Positions 53,201-61,877 of a stretch of 64,000 bases of DNA are shown here, one piece after another. The position numbers and the translations under genes were made by a program. Under the pieces are notes generated by a model that saw only the letters and a list, made by a program, of their open reading frames with translations, had not been told where the DNA came from and made no database searches. The stretch covers positions 558,001-622,000 of the forward strand of contig JADKDU010000002.1 of the NCBI GenBank assembly GCA_016714495.1. The letters are read 5' to 3'. Numbering within the stretch: the first letter of the stretch is position 1; each line of letters opens with the position of its first letter. This DNA is from Hyphomonadaceae bacterium. Its GTDB lineage: Bacteria > Pseudomonadota > Alphaproteobacteria > Caulobacterales > Hyphomonadaceae.

Positions 53201-55180
53201 CAGGGCGCCATTGCGATCCAGCGACACAACATCGAAATTCGCCGCTTCGCCTTCCTTGGAGGAGCGATCCTCGAACGCAGGCTTTACGCCGATATAGCGT
53301 TCCGCCGGACGGTAGGCGACGCGAACATCGTCCCGCACCGCCCGGCCGCCGGGCTCGATGGCCGAAACCACGGCGCGCAGCCGCAGGGGACGCGAGGATT
53401 GGGCGTTCTCCGCCGCGCGCGGATCAAGCGATATGACCGCGCGGCCTGTGCTGTCGGTTGTCGCCGCCGCAAGATCGAAGGTCGACTCGCGGAACTCTTC
53501 GTCATGCCGGCCGAAGGTGAAGCCCTTCGCATCCGGGAACGGGGTCGGATCGCTCTCGACGCGGACATTGCCTTCGACCGGCAGGTCAGCGCCCGGCGCT
53601 CCATAGAGGAATCGTACATTGGCCGTGATCGGCCGCGTCTCGTTGGCGCGCATCGGCGTCTTGTCGTCGGCCGTCACGTCCAGCGCGATGCGTTGCGGCA
53701 CGAAATCCTCGACCGAGAAATTCTCGCTGCCGACAACCCCGACGCCATCGATTTCGGTCGAAATGCGCCACGCGCCGCGCGCGGCCGTGCGCGGAATGTC
53801 GAACGGATAGGATACCGCGCCGTTGAACTGCTTGGCGTCCTTGAAGCGCAGCCGCCCTGCCTCCAGCCCGTTGGGGCCATAGACGATAACAGAGCCGGGC
53901 CTGTTGCTTGCCGAGTTGGCGGCCGCATCGCGTATCAGCGAGGTGATGTAGACTTTCTCACCGGGCCGGTAGACGCCGCGCTCGGTATAGACGAACGCGT
54001 CTGCGGCCTGCGCAGGCGCGCGCCCGCCAATGTCGCGCTCCGTCAGATCAACCGGCGACCGGTCGAGGTCGAGGATCGCGAAATCGCCATTCGGCGCATA
54101 CGCCATCAGCATGCGCGGCGCGACATTGCCTTCGCCCCGCATAATCGGTCCGGAGAAATTCACGCGTCCCGAGCCATCGCTGTCGCCACGCGCCAGGATC
54201 TCGTTATTGCGCGCGATCAGCTCCAGTTTCACGCTCGACACTGGCTTGGCCGACTGCAACGACCGCACGGTCGCCGACATCCCGTCATTGCCGGTATAGG
54301 TCGTCAGCGCGAGGTCGGTGATCACCAGCCAGCGCTTGGCCCGCGCCGCATTGTTCGGAACGTCGCCCGACGAATCCAGCTGGTCTAGTTCGACAAAATA
54401 CGCTCCCGGCTGCAGCTTTGGCACTGCCTTGGCGATCGGGAACACCGTCGTCTTCGCCGTGTTGGGCGAGGTCGGCGTATCCAGCTCCCCTGTCCACACC
54501 GGTTCGGCGACGTCGTACACTTCCGAATTGTAGTCCATGTACCCATAGCTGCCCTGGCTATGCGAATAGCCGGCTGTGATGGTCTTGAAGGCGAGTGCGC
54601 GATCGGTGATGCGCGAGATCGTCACCTTCACCTTGTCGACGTTCACCGTCTCCAGCCCCAGCCCGTCCGCATCAATGCGAGGCAGGATCACGCCATCGCC
54701 CTTGAAACCGACAAAAGCCGGACGGTCGCCAAACGATATACCGACCGTCTCTTCAAACGGCAGCGTTCGTCCATCATTGGCCGGCAGGCCGGAGCGGATC
54801 TTGATCTCGCGGTCAGTCCCGAACGTAAGGCCGCCAAGGCACAGGTTCGCGCCTTCCGTCTGCAAAGCGATCTGCGATCCATCGCCCATGTCGAGGAAGG
54901 GTCGGTAATCCGTCGAAGGATTGAGCGTCGAGGAGAAGGTCAGGCAAGCACGCGGAAGGTCTTTCGACACGTCGATCGCATAGCGCACGAACTCGAACTC
55001 GCCGGATGCGCCCGCGCGCGGGGAATTCGCTTGTCGTGTCTCCAACTGCGGACCCTGGTCCTGGCCGATGACGGTCTGCGCTTCATTGCTCGCCGGTCGG
55101 CCGCAGCCCTGCAGCGCCAGCGCTGCAACGATCCCCGCCGCCGCAAGCGAAAGCCCGCGCCAGATCTTGTTCGTCCCCAC
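50279..55180 (-). CDS. yfhM: Bacterial alpha-2-macroglobulin (YfhM-like) lipoprotein
   Basis: 1633-residue periplasmic protease trap, a lipoprotein with signal LALQGC. Blocks include A2M MG-type Ig-like domains (repeated YRPGEKVYITSLIRD, DFVPQRIALDV), a bait-like region, and the thioester motif YGCTEQ with Cys near residue 1170 (CxEQ), so it should form the reactive Cys-Gln bond. The final 300 residues are the receptor-binding-like helical and beta part. Start GTG 55180, since GGAGGACGTC supplies a Shine-Dalgarno 6 nt before it; the track's longer start lacks one. It works with PbpC to protect the cell wall, by family knowledge. Confidence 0.93.
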   Translation of the reverse strand: MGTNKIWRGLSLAAAGIVAALALQGCGRPASNEAQTVIGQDQGPQLETRQANSPRAGASGEFEFVRYAIDVSKDLPRACLTFSSTLNPSTDYRPFLDMGDGSQIALQTEGANLCLGGLTFGTDREIKIRSGLPANDGRTLPFEETVGISFGDRPAFVGFKGDGVILPRIDADGLGLETVNVDKVKVTISRITDRALAFKTITAGYSHSQGSYGYMDYNSEVYDVAEPVWTGELDTPTSPNTAKTTVFPIAKAVPKLQPGAYFVELDQLDSSGDVPNNAARAKRWLVITDLALTTYTGNDGMSATVRSLQSAKPVSSVKLELIARNNEILARGDSDGSGRVNFSGPIMRGEGNVAPRMLMAYAPNGDFAILDLDRSPVDLTERDIGGRAPAQAADAFVYTERGVYRPGEKVYITSLIRDAAANSASNRPGSVIVYGPNGLEAGRLRFKDAKQFNGAVSYPFDIPRTAARGAWRISTEIDGVGVVGSENFSVEDFVPQRIALDVTADDKTPMRANETRPITANVRFLYGAPGADLPVEGNVRVESDPTPFPDAKGFTFGRHDEEFRESTFDLAAATTDSTGRAVISLDPRAAENAQSSRPLRLRAVVSAIEPGGRAVRDDVRVAYRPAERYIGVKPAFEDRSSKEGEAANFDVVSLDRNGALKAATINWRLVRIDWKYDWYRADGGDWQWRQSRRVVELENGNLKIGEGQRGSIKTRQLDYGDFEIYLTEEANGGEASYAFWSGWGGTPVDGVEAPDRVRVQVPETLPAIGKDVDVTIVAPYAGEAEIVVASENVISTRTISVKANEGTHVRLPVTQAWGAGAYVMATVYTPRDAVKTPKPRRAVGVAHIAVDTAPRTFSLDLAAPEIQRPNSKMTVTITAKGPSDDGYVQLAAVDERILLLTGFKSPDPVDYFFGKRRLGAELRDDYGRLLDPNQGAAGNIRQGGDQIGGAGLTVVPTMSVALVSAPVKLSGGKATITFDVPAFNGELRLMAVAWSNTGVGGASKPVTVRDQVPALMALPRFLSPGDTATATLTLDNVEGAPGAYNAAIQAVAPVRAVTGTLSANLNRGQRSDIDATFSTASEGVSNVSFNVTGPGNYAVSRTYPIQTRSAWMPASYVQRTTIQPGATFSPGADSLSSFVTGSGYVQVSFSPIPMDAAALYDSLDQYPYGCTEQITSRALPLLYANQIAALAGRKTPGDLRNQIQDAVSTLLNRQGADGAIGLWRTGDALSTPWLGAYATDFLFRAKAAGFVVPDAALDKAYDALEEFAVRENRYASSYDFEVYENRYSNDTEQKLMDRSVAYAAYVLAKAGRMDRARLRYLHDDRLGRIDGPLAKAQIGAALYMIGDNARAKSAFDQAEAAIGYTNTGDYYQTSRRDLAGVLALAHEAKQTDRVRRLSQRVAQDLPEPDRLTTQEKAYLLLAANALSGGQAAVNVAVQGQADTVSSGVYKMRDAQMTTPPVFTNRGQGQLWVTSVSRGAPASAPPPAADGMTAVKQLWTPGGNAVDGTSFRQGDRLIVAITVGASEMRKTPLVVADLLPAGFEIEAVLRPEDAGANGPYRFLGTLVAPNIAEARDDRFVASFDLFDQKRETVAYMVRVVTPGTFTMPGAVAEDMYKPDTHARTNSRTITVAKR

Positions 55181-55334
55181 GACGTCCTCCTGAGTCCCCA
55201 AACCCGGTATTTGATCGTTCACCATATCTCACGGGCGGGTGCGCGGAAGGTGCGCAAAGCCCCAAGCTGCTGAAAAAGTGGGAGTTGTTCTGAATGATTC
55301 GGCTGAGCTGCGATCTGTCACAATATATAAGCCG

Positions 55335-55409
55335 TGGTGCCGCGTGAGGGGATTGAACCCCCGACCTTCGGTTTACAAAACCGCTGCTCTACCGCTGAGC
55401 TAACGCGGC
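55335..55409 (-). tRNA. tRNA-Thr (anticodon TGT)
   Basis: Read on the minus strand: acceptor GCCGCGT/ACGCGGC, D arm GCTC-GAGC, anticodon stem-loop GCGGT-TTTGTAA-ACCGA with TGT at positions 34-36, AGGTC variable loop, GGGGG T stem with TTCAATC loop, discriminator A and encoded CCA (TGG at 55335-55337). 75 nt. One terminal pair of the anticodon stem is G-A. Confidence 0.9.
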
Positions 55410-55580
55410 CCGCGGATCATGGGGGAATAGGCGCCGCAGCGTTTCTGCGCAAGCCCCGGTATTTGGCCCGAAATGACCCATTCGCCGCCACAATCCGCCC
55501 GGATCGCGCCCTCGGGGCGCCTGCCACGGAACTAGCTTCAATTTCGGAACGTTGGGACCGGACTAGGCTGGGAGATGAAG

Positions 55581-55973
55581 ATGCAACGATTGACTGCACT
55601 CACCTTGGGCGCCGCGATGCTCGGCTTGTGCGGCCTGGTCTACGACAACGCATCCGCGCAGGGGTCTGCCGCGTGCCCGGTCCGCGAAGTCTCCATCTAT
55701 TTTGACAAGGACACGACGGCCTTCAACAAATTCTCGCAACAGCTCGTCGAACGCGTCGCAACCGAAGCGAAGGCCTGTGGCTCGAAACAGGTCGTGGCCG
55801 AGGTCAAATCCGGTCCAGCCCGCGCCGATGCTGTCACAGAAGCGTTCGAGCATCTTGGCGTGAAAGTTGTCTTTGCTAAACAGCCCGCGGCCCAGTCCCT
55901 CGCCGAGTCCGTCGCTGACCGTGAAGTGATAATCCGCGTGGCCAGCACCGCGCCGTCCCGCCGCGTCGGCTAA
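55581..55973 (+). CDS. Small exported OmpA-like C-terminal domain protein
   Basis: 130-residue exported protein (signal ending NASA). The rest, CPVREVSIYFDKDTTAFNKFSQQLVERVATEAKACGSKQVVAEV, resembles the first strands and helices of an OmpA-like peptidoglycan-binding domain (VSIYFDKD equals the F-D-x motif), but the usual second half with RA and NxxLS motifs is incomplete, so the fold is shortened. Two Cys could form a disulfide. The second ATG is used because GGGAG lies 6 nt ahead of it and directly abuts the first ATG at 55575. It lies between tRNA-Thr and metG. Confidence 0.65.
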   Translation: MQRLTALTLGAAMLGLCGLVYDNASAQGSAACPVREVSIYFDKDTTAFNKFSQQLVERVATEAKACGSKQVVAEVKSGPARADAVTEAFEHLGVKVVFAKQPAAQSLAESVADREVIIRVASTAPSRRVG

Positions 55974-56084
55974 AGCGCGCCGAAAGCGCCGGAATTTCAG
56001 GATTTTGCGCCCCGGATAGCGGTACTGGCGTTGGAGGCGCCCCATGTTACAAGCCGCCATCTGTTGAACACCCTGGAATAGAGC

Positions 56085-57804
56085 ATGGCGCGTATCCTGA
56101 TCACCTCGGCCCTGCCGTACATCAACGGCGTGAAACATCTTGGCAATCTCGCCGGATCGATGCTCCCGGCAGACGTCTATGCGCGTTATAATCGCGCCAT
56201 GGGCCACGAGGTGCTCTTCATCTGCGCCACCGACGAACACGGCACGCCCGCTGAACTCGCCGCCATCGAGGCTAGCCAGACCGTCGCCGACTACTGCGCT
56301 GAACAGCACGACATCCAGAAGCGGGTGGGCGAAGGCTTCTCCCTGTCCTTCGACCATTTCGGCCGTTCATCCAACCGGCCCAACCGCGAACTCACGCAAC
56401 ACTTCGCCGATGTCCTCGAGGACAACGGCCTGATCGATGAGCGCACCTCGAAACAGGTCTATTCCGTCGACGACAAACGCTTCCTGCCGGATCGCTATGT
56501 CGAGGGCGTCTGCCCGAACTGCGGGTATGAAAAGGCGCGCGGTGACCAGTGCGACAATTGCGGGACACTGCTCGATCCCATCCAGCTCATCAACCCGTAT
56601 TCATCCGTCTCCGGCTCGCGCAATGTCGAGATCCGCGACACGCGCCACCTCTATCTTCTGCAGGAAAAGATGCAGGACGAAGTTCGCAAGTTCGTCGACG
56701 ATCGCGCGAAGGATTGGCCCAATCTCACAACATCCATCGCCTACAAATGGCTGGACGAAGGCCTGATCGCCCGCTCGATCACGCGCGACCTGTCATGGGG
56801 CATTCCCGTCACGCGCAATGGCAAGCCGCGCCCCGGCTTCGAAGAGAAAGTCTTCTACGTCTGGTTCGACGCGCCGATCGAGTACATCGGCTCCACCGTC
56901 GAGTGGGCAGAAGCCAACGGGGGCAATTGGGAGCGTTGGTGGCGCACCGACAAGGGTGCGGACGACGTCACCTATGTCGAGTTCATGGGCAAGGACAACG
57001 TCGCCTTCCACACAGTGAGCTTCCCCGGTCACGATCCTCGGCTCGAGAGAGCCGTGGAAACTCGTCGACAAGCTGAAGGCCTTCAACTGGCTCAACTGGT
57101 ATGGCGGCAAATTCTCCACCAGCCAGAAGCGCGGCGTCTTCATGGACCAGGCGCTCACGCTTCTGCCCGGCGACTACTGGCGCTGGTATCTCACCGCCAA
57201 TGCGCCGGAGGGTTCCGACACCGCCTTTACATGGGAAGCCTTCAAGGCCTGCATCAATTCCGACCTCAACGACGTCCTCGGGAATTTTGTGAACCGCATC
57301 ACGAAATACGCCGCCGCGAAGTTCGAGGGCAAAGTTCCCGATGGCGGCGAACCCGGCGAACACGAAGCCTGGATGGCCAACGAACTCGCCACGCGCCTGC
57401 CTGCGCTGATCGGCTATTACGAAGCAATGGAATTCCGCAAAGCCGCCGCCGAAACCCGCGCCATCTGGGCCGCCGGCAACGAATACATCACCAAGGCCGC
57501 GCCATGGACCGCGTATAAAACATCTGTCGATCAAGCCGCTGTCGGCATCCGCACGGGCCTCAACCTCGTCGCGTTCTTCGGCGTCATCGCTCAGCCGATC
57601 GTGCCGGAAACCGCCAAGAACATTCTCGACGCCCTGGGCATTCCCGAAGACCGCCGCAGCCTCAATCCTGAAAAGCTCGGGCAGGGCGCAGCTCTCCTCG
57701 ACGCTCTCCCGCGCGGCAAACCCATCGAAGTCCCCACGCAGCTCTTCACCAAGATCGAAGACGCGCAGGTGGCGGAATGGACCACTCGCTTCGGCGGCGG
57801 CTGA
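56085..57804 (+). CDS. metG: Methionine--tRNA ligase, with one frameshift
   Basis: Class I synthetase of about 572 residues after correction. It opens with ILITSALPYINGVKHLGNLAGSMLPAD, where HLGN is the HIGH motif, and has zinc-knuckle Cys pairs GVCPNCG and DQCDNCG, then KFSTSQKRGVF, the KMSKS loop (STSQ/KR variant). The frame breaks at 57023-57026, where CCCC should be CCC; reading on gives FPVTILGSREPWKLVDKLK. The C-terminal helical domain is complete to 57804. The class is the MetG1-like short form without dimerisation domain. The shift in a homopolymer of an essential gene argues for sequencing error. Confidence 0.93.
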
Positions 57805-58548
57805 TCCAGCCTGCTTCGGTGAAAGTAAAATATGGGAATATCGGGAACATCGTCCCGTTCGTCGCGACGCAAGCCGGAACCAGAGTCTCGTCCGTCTGCG
57901 CCGGAAAAGAATGGGGGATGGCCCCCTCGCGAATTCGTGAGTCGGCTGGAAGTCTTCGCGCGGATTTTCAATCAGCTGGCGCAGCGATTTGTAGGAAACC
58001 GCTCTCCAGAATCTACCGGGCGCTGGGTGCGGATATAACCGCGCGCCCGTGAGACGGCACAAACACACGCACTCTGAGCTGGTAGCCCCGCGGCTTCCTC
58101 GGCTTTGACTGACAGCTGCGCCGCGCCTGTTTGTGATGCTCAGTGCCCGTCTAGCCCTGGGGTTTTGAGACCCGTGATGAGCTGGGGTCTCGTCCGCCGT
58201 CTTGCCTACCCATCCTGCACAGTTGCCCGCGAGTCCGTTGGCGCGGCGATCCCGCTCATGGCCATGAGACGGTTCGAAGACAACAATCCCCGGGGAACCA
58301 GGTGAGCAACGAGCTACGCCAGCCGCAGGATCGCTCTAGCGATCCGTCCACCCAATATACAGGTGAGCGGCACACGAGGTATACGCCCCTTGAGCCACGA
58401 GGGCGTGCTCGCCACCGTGAGCCAAGAACACGATGGAAGCGGACCTTCAGCCCGCCTTCGCGGGGCCCGCGCGGGTAGACCCCGCAACAGCCTGATCTGA
58501 TCAGGCCAACTCAACGCCGCAAACTCGCCCCTCAGAGAGAATGCGCCC
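57805..58548. other. Intergenic region of about 740 bp without a gene
   Basis: No frame of plausible coding character in either direction, though short open frames occur. Notable structures: CCTGATC T GATCAGG (58491-58505), and a GC-rich stem around CCCGCCTTCGCGGGG with GCGCGGGT near 58450-58480. One might belong to a terminator for metG or for a small RNA; neither is convincing. Confidence 0.5.
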
Positions 58549-59163
58549 CTAGGCGCCGGCGCTGGGTCGCGCCATCACGCGCTCGTGCCAGGCGTGCACA
58601 TTGGCCATCCCCTCCGGAATCGCCAACCCGATCCAGCCTGCAAAATCCACCGTCGACAGCAAGCAGATATCCGCGACCGTATAATCGCCTGTCGCCAGGA
58701 ACTCTCGCCCCTTCAACTCTCCGTCGAGCCAGCCCAGCGCCCGCTCGTAATGGGCCCGGTTCGACTCCCCAAAATCCTTGTACTGCGGAACGACAACCGC
58801 GGCCGTGAACGGATGCGCGTGCCGCCAGAACATTCCCACCGGCGTCATCACCGCAAATTCGACCCGCCGAACCCATTGCTCGACCATCGCCTGCTCAAGC
58901 GGTGTCTTCCCGAACATCGGCGGGGCAGGGTGCAGGCCTTCGAAATACCGGCAGATCGCCACCGTCTCCGAAATCGTCGTGCCGTCATCCAGCTCCAGCG
59001 TCGGCACCTGACCCAGCGAGTTCCGCGCCAAATATTCCGGAGACTTATGCTCGCGCTTCATGATCGCGATATCTGTCATCGGGACCGTTACACCCTTCTC
59101 TGCGAGAAAGATGCGCACCCGGCGCGGGTTCGGCGCAGGCAGCGGCGCATTGTAGAGTTTCAT
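58549..59163 (-). CDS. Glutathione S-transferase family protein
   Basis: 204-residue GST. The N-terminal thioredoxin-like domain has KLYNAPLPAPNPRRVRIFLAEKG, with the Pro-rich loop before the catalytic position, NSLGQVPTLELDDGTTISETVAICRY (cis-Pro VP and the ETVAI Ser/Thr for gamma-Glu binding). The helical C-terminal domain has GDYTVADICLLSTVDF with the N-capping box. ATG 59163 has GGGAGGA 7 nt upstream. It has no link to the yghU gene in the first half. Substrate is unknown. Confidence 0.9.
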   Translation of the reverse strand: MKLYNAPLPAPNPRRVRIFLAEKGVTVPMTDIAIMKREHKSPEYLARNSLGQVPTLELDDGTTISETVAICRYFEGLHPAPPMFGKTPLEQAMVEQWVRRVEFAVMTPVGMFWRHAHPFTAAVVVPQYKDFGESNRAHYERALGWLDGELKGREFLATGDYTVADICLLSTVDFAGWIGLAIPEGMANVHAWHERVMARPSAGA

Positions 59164-59292
59164 GGGCAGTCCTCCCGATTGTTGCCAAGGCGTAGGCCCA
59201 CCTTGCAAAGGATGGCAAGCGTGACGCCGCATCGGGGTGACGCCGAACGCGCGAGCCGCTATCAAACGCCATCGCCACCGGGAGTCTCCAGC

Positions 59293-60669
59293 ATGAAGCG
59301 CTCAGTTCTGGCCATCAGCGCCGTCTTGCTCGCCGCCTGCGTGGTCGCGCCGCTCGCCGCCGAAGCCGAGCCGGCTTTCACCGCCGACGCAAAAACACTC
59401 CGCCAGATCTACGAACACCTGCACCGCAATCCCGAACTTTCCTTCCAGGAAAAGAACACATCCGCGGTTCTCGCCGCCGAGATGAAACGCCTCGGCTTCA
59501 CCGTCACCACCGGCGTTGGCGATAAATGGGTGAAAGCCCGCGCGATGAAGGAATACGGCAAGCTTGAGGAAGGCGTCGGCGGCTACGGTTTCGTGGCTGT
59601 CCTCAAGAACGGCCCCGGCCCCACGCTGATGATCCGCACAGACATGGACGGTCTGCCCCTCGTTGAGAAAACCGGATTGCCCTATGCTTCCACCGTCCGC
59701 GACACGGCCTGGAGCGGCGAGGAATCCGGCGTCATGCACGCCTGCGGCCACGACATCCACATGACCGTCTGGCTCGGCACAGCCCGCGAACTCGTCGCCC
59801 GCAAATCGGAATGGAAGGGCACGTTGGTGATGATCGCCCAGCCCGCCGAAGAAATCGGCCTCGGCTCGATGTCGATGCTGGAAGACGGCCTTTACACCCG
59901 CTTCCCGAAACCGGATCGCGTGATCGCCCTCCACGACAACGCCGCGCTGCCCGTCGGGTCGATCGGCCTAGGCTCCGGCTATGTGATGGCCAACGTCGAC
60001 AGCATCGACCTGCTCGTCAAAGGGACTGGTGGCCACGGCGCCTATCCGCAGGATACGAAAGACCCCATTGTCGTCGCTGCCCGCATCGTGACGACGCTGC
60101 AGACGCTGGTCTCACGCGAAGTCGATCCGCAGGATTCGGCGGTTGTTACGGTCGGCGCGATCAATGGCGGCTTCAAGCACAACATCATCCCCGACGAGGT
60201 GAAGCTCCAGCTAACCGTCCGCTCCTTTGCCGATACGACCCGCGACAAGCTGCTGAAAGGCATCGAGCGCATTGCCAAGGCAGAAGCTATGGCGGCAGGT
60301 CTTGAAGGCGACAAGGCGCCGGCCATCTCGGTGAAGGACGACTACACGCCCTCGCTCTACAACGATCCAAAGCTGGTGGAGCGCGCCACAGCCTTGCTGA
60401 CGAAAGAGTTCGGCGCCGCGAAGATCGCCACCGCCACGCCGACCATGGGCGGGGAAGACTTCTCCCGCTTCGGCCGCACGACAGACCGCATCCCAATTAT
60501 GCTGATGTGGCTCGGCGCCGTCAGCCAGGCGAAATACGATGCGTCGCTGAAGCCGGGCGGGGCGCCGCTGCCCTCGCTGCACTCATCCCAGTTCCAGCCT
60601 GACCCCGATCCGACCATCGAGACGGGGGTGAAGATGATGGCTGTAACCGCGATCGATTTCCTGAAGTAG
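59293..60669 (+). CDS. Exported M20-family amidohydrolase
   Basis: 458-residue protein with a signal peptide ending EAEPA or AAEAE. The metal-binding blocks are PTLMIRTDMDGLP (Asp), VMHACGHDIHM (HxCGHDxH, two His), AQPAEEIGLGS (the Glu pair) and LHSSQF (final His), all of the M20D amidohydrolase group that cleaves N-acyl or N-acetyl amino acids and peptides. The dimerisation domain between holds the TGGHGAYP His. Start ATG 59293 with GGAG upstream. Divergent GST gene lies 130 bp away. Confidence 0.9.
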   Translation: MKRSVLAISAVLLAACVVAPLAAEAEPAFTADAKTLRQIYEHLHRNPELSFQEKNTSAVLAAEMKRLGFTVTTGVGDKWVKARAMKEYGKLEEGVGGYGFVAVLKNGPGPTLMIRTDMDGLPLVEKTGLPYASTVRDTAWSGEESGVMHACGHDIHMTVWLGTARELVARKSEWKGTLVMIAQPAEEIGLGSMSMLEDGLYTRFPKPDRVIALHDNAALPVGSIGLGSGYVMANVDSIDLLVKGTGGHGAYPQDTKDPIVVAARIVTTLQTLVSREVDPQDSAVVTVGAINGGFKHNIIPDEVKLQLTVRSFADTTRDKLLKGIERIAKAEAMAAGLEGDKAPAISVKDDYTPSLYNDPKLVERATALLTKEFGAAKIATATPTMGGEDFSRFGRTTDRIPIMLMWLGAVSQAKYDASLKPGGAPLPSLHSSQFQPDPDPTIETGVKMMAVTAIDFLK

Positions 60670-60672
60670 CGC

Positions 60673-61839
60673 TTACTCGCCCAGCTTCTTCGTCTGCTTC
60701 TTCTCTTCACGGAAACGCAGGAAGGCGAAGATCGCAGACCCAATGCCGGCCATGGCCGCGAGAACCGCAAACAGCGGCTGCACGCCTTTCGCCCAACTCA
60801 CGATCTGGTCGAACTGCTGCACCTCGACGACGATGACATCGCGATAGGCGTCCAGCGGTTCCGCATCCAGCGAACCCGACGCATACCCGAAAATCTCAAG
60901 GATCAGCGTGTGCTCGCCGATCTCGGTCGGCGTGACGCGCCAGGCCCAGCGGTTGATCACCTTGCCCGACAGCCGCTGACGCTCGACCGTCTGCGACGTG
61001 ATGTCGAACCCGACGCCCGTCAGCTGAGCCGATACAGTGTCCGACAGTTCAACATCGCGCTCCACGATCGTGCCGGGAAACCCTTGCAGCGCTTCCTGTC
61101 CCGCATTCTCGTTTTGGGTGGCGTTGATCACCAGCGAAACATCAACCGCCTTGTCGAGCGCAAGCTTCTGCGGCGGCCGGTTATACGTGACCTTCCGCGA
61201 CTTGAACTGCGCCTCAAGGCCAACCGGCGTTGGCGCAGCTGTCACGCCAGCCTGCTGCGGCATCACGCGTGGCTCGGCGGGCTGAGCCTGCCGCGCCTGC
61301 GCTCGCGGTTGGGCAGGCGGAGCGACACGTGCTTGCGCTTCTGGCTGTGCAGTCACTTCGGGCTGAGCAGGCGCGGGTGTGGCAACCGGGGCTTCCTGCG
61401 GAGCGGCCGCCTGCGCTCCCTGCTGAAGTTGCGTCTGTACCCCCTGCTGGCCCGGCAGCTTCGGCAGGGACGGCAGTGGAGAGCAGGCCCGCCCTTGCCA
61501 TCCAGCGTCGTCGGTGGGCGAAGGCTTGGCGGGGGCTGCCGGTTCGGTCGTCGCAGGTTCTGTGGCGGCCGGTTCATTCGCCGTCGGCGCGGGCGTGGCG
61601 GGAGCAGGGGTGATGGGAGTGGACGAAGGCGTGGCCGGCGCGGTGCGCAGCGAAGCCTGCGGATTGCTCGCGGGCGGCTCGACCGGCGCCTGCGCCACGA
61701 CGATCTCGGGTTCGCGAACGATCGGTACCTGTGGCTCGCTCACGCCGCCGGTCAGACCGCCGCCGAACTCTCCGAGTCCCCACACACCTGCAGCCAGCAC
61801 CGCAATGATCGCAAGCCCGATGACAATGGCGTTCCGCAT
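60673..61839 (-). CDS. Two-TM protein with Pro/Ala linker and a beta-rich domain, unknown function
   Basis: 388 residues. An N-terminal membrane segment (IVIGLAIIAVLAAGVWGLG) is followed by a long Pro/Ala/Gln linker (residues about 35-210), a beta-rich domain (about 212-345, with VTYNRPPQKLALDKAVDVSLVI and WAWRVTPTEIGEHTLILEIFGY), a second membrane segment (PLFAVLAAMAGIGSAIFAFL) and a short Lys-rich tail. The beta domain is therefore probably periplasmic and tethered at both ends, with the tail in the cytoplasm. I recognise no family. It lies 38 nt downstream of rlmB and shares its strand. A scaffold or force-transmitting role is possible but unproven. Confidence 0.75.
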   Translation of the reverse strand: MRNAIVIGLAIIAVLAAGVWGLGEFGGGLTGGVSEPQVPIVREPEIVVAQAPVEPPASNPQASLRTAPATPSSTPITPAPATPAPTANEPAATEPATTEPAAPAKPSPTDDAGWQGRACSPLPSLPKLPGQQGVQTQLQQGAQAAAPQEAPVATPAPAQPEVTAQPEAQARVAPPAQPRAQARQAQPAEPRVMPQQAGVTAAPTPVGLEAQFKSRKVTYNRPPQKLALDKAVDVSLVINATQNENAGQEALQGFPGTIVERDVELSDTVSAQLTGVGFDITSQTVERQRLSGKVINRWAWRVTPTEIGEHTLILEIFGYASGSLDAEPLDAYRDVIVVEVQQFDQIVSWAKGVQPLFAVLAAMAGIGSAIFAFLRFREEKKQTKKLGE

Positions 61840-61877
61840 GCAACTCTCCTGAACGTCAGCCCGGCAGTCTAGTCGGC

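Noticed and set aside
52148..54388. 746-codon open frame opposite the alpha-2-macroglobulin gene
   Set aside because: Arg/Ala/His-rich low-complexity translation without family features; the minus-strand A2M has the thioester motif and domain blocks.
56983..58068. 361-codon minus-strand open frame over metG and the following gap
   Set aside because: Gly/Phe/Asp-rich shadow of metG; no ribosome-binding site and no homologous motif.
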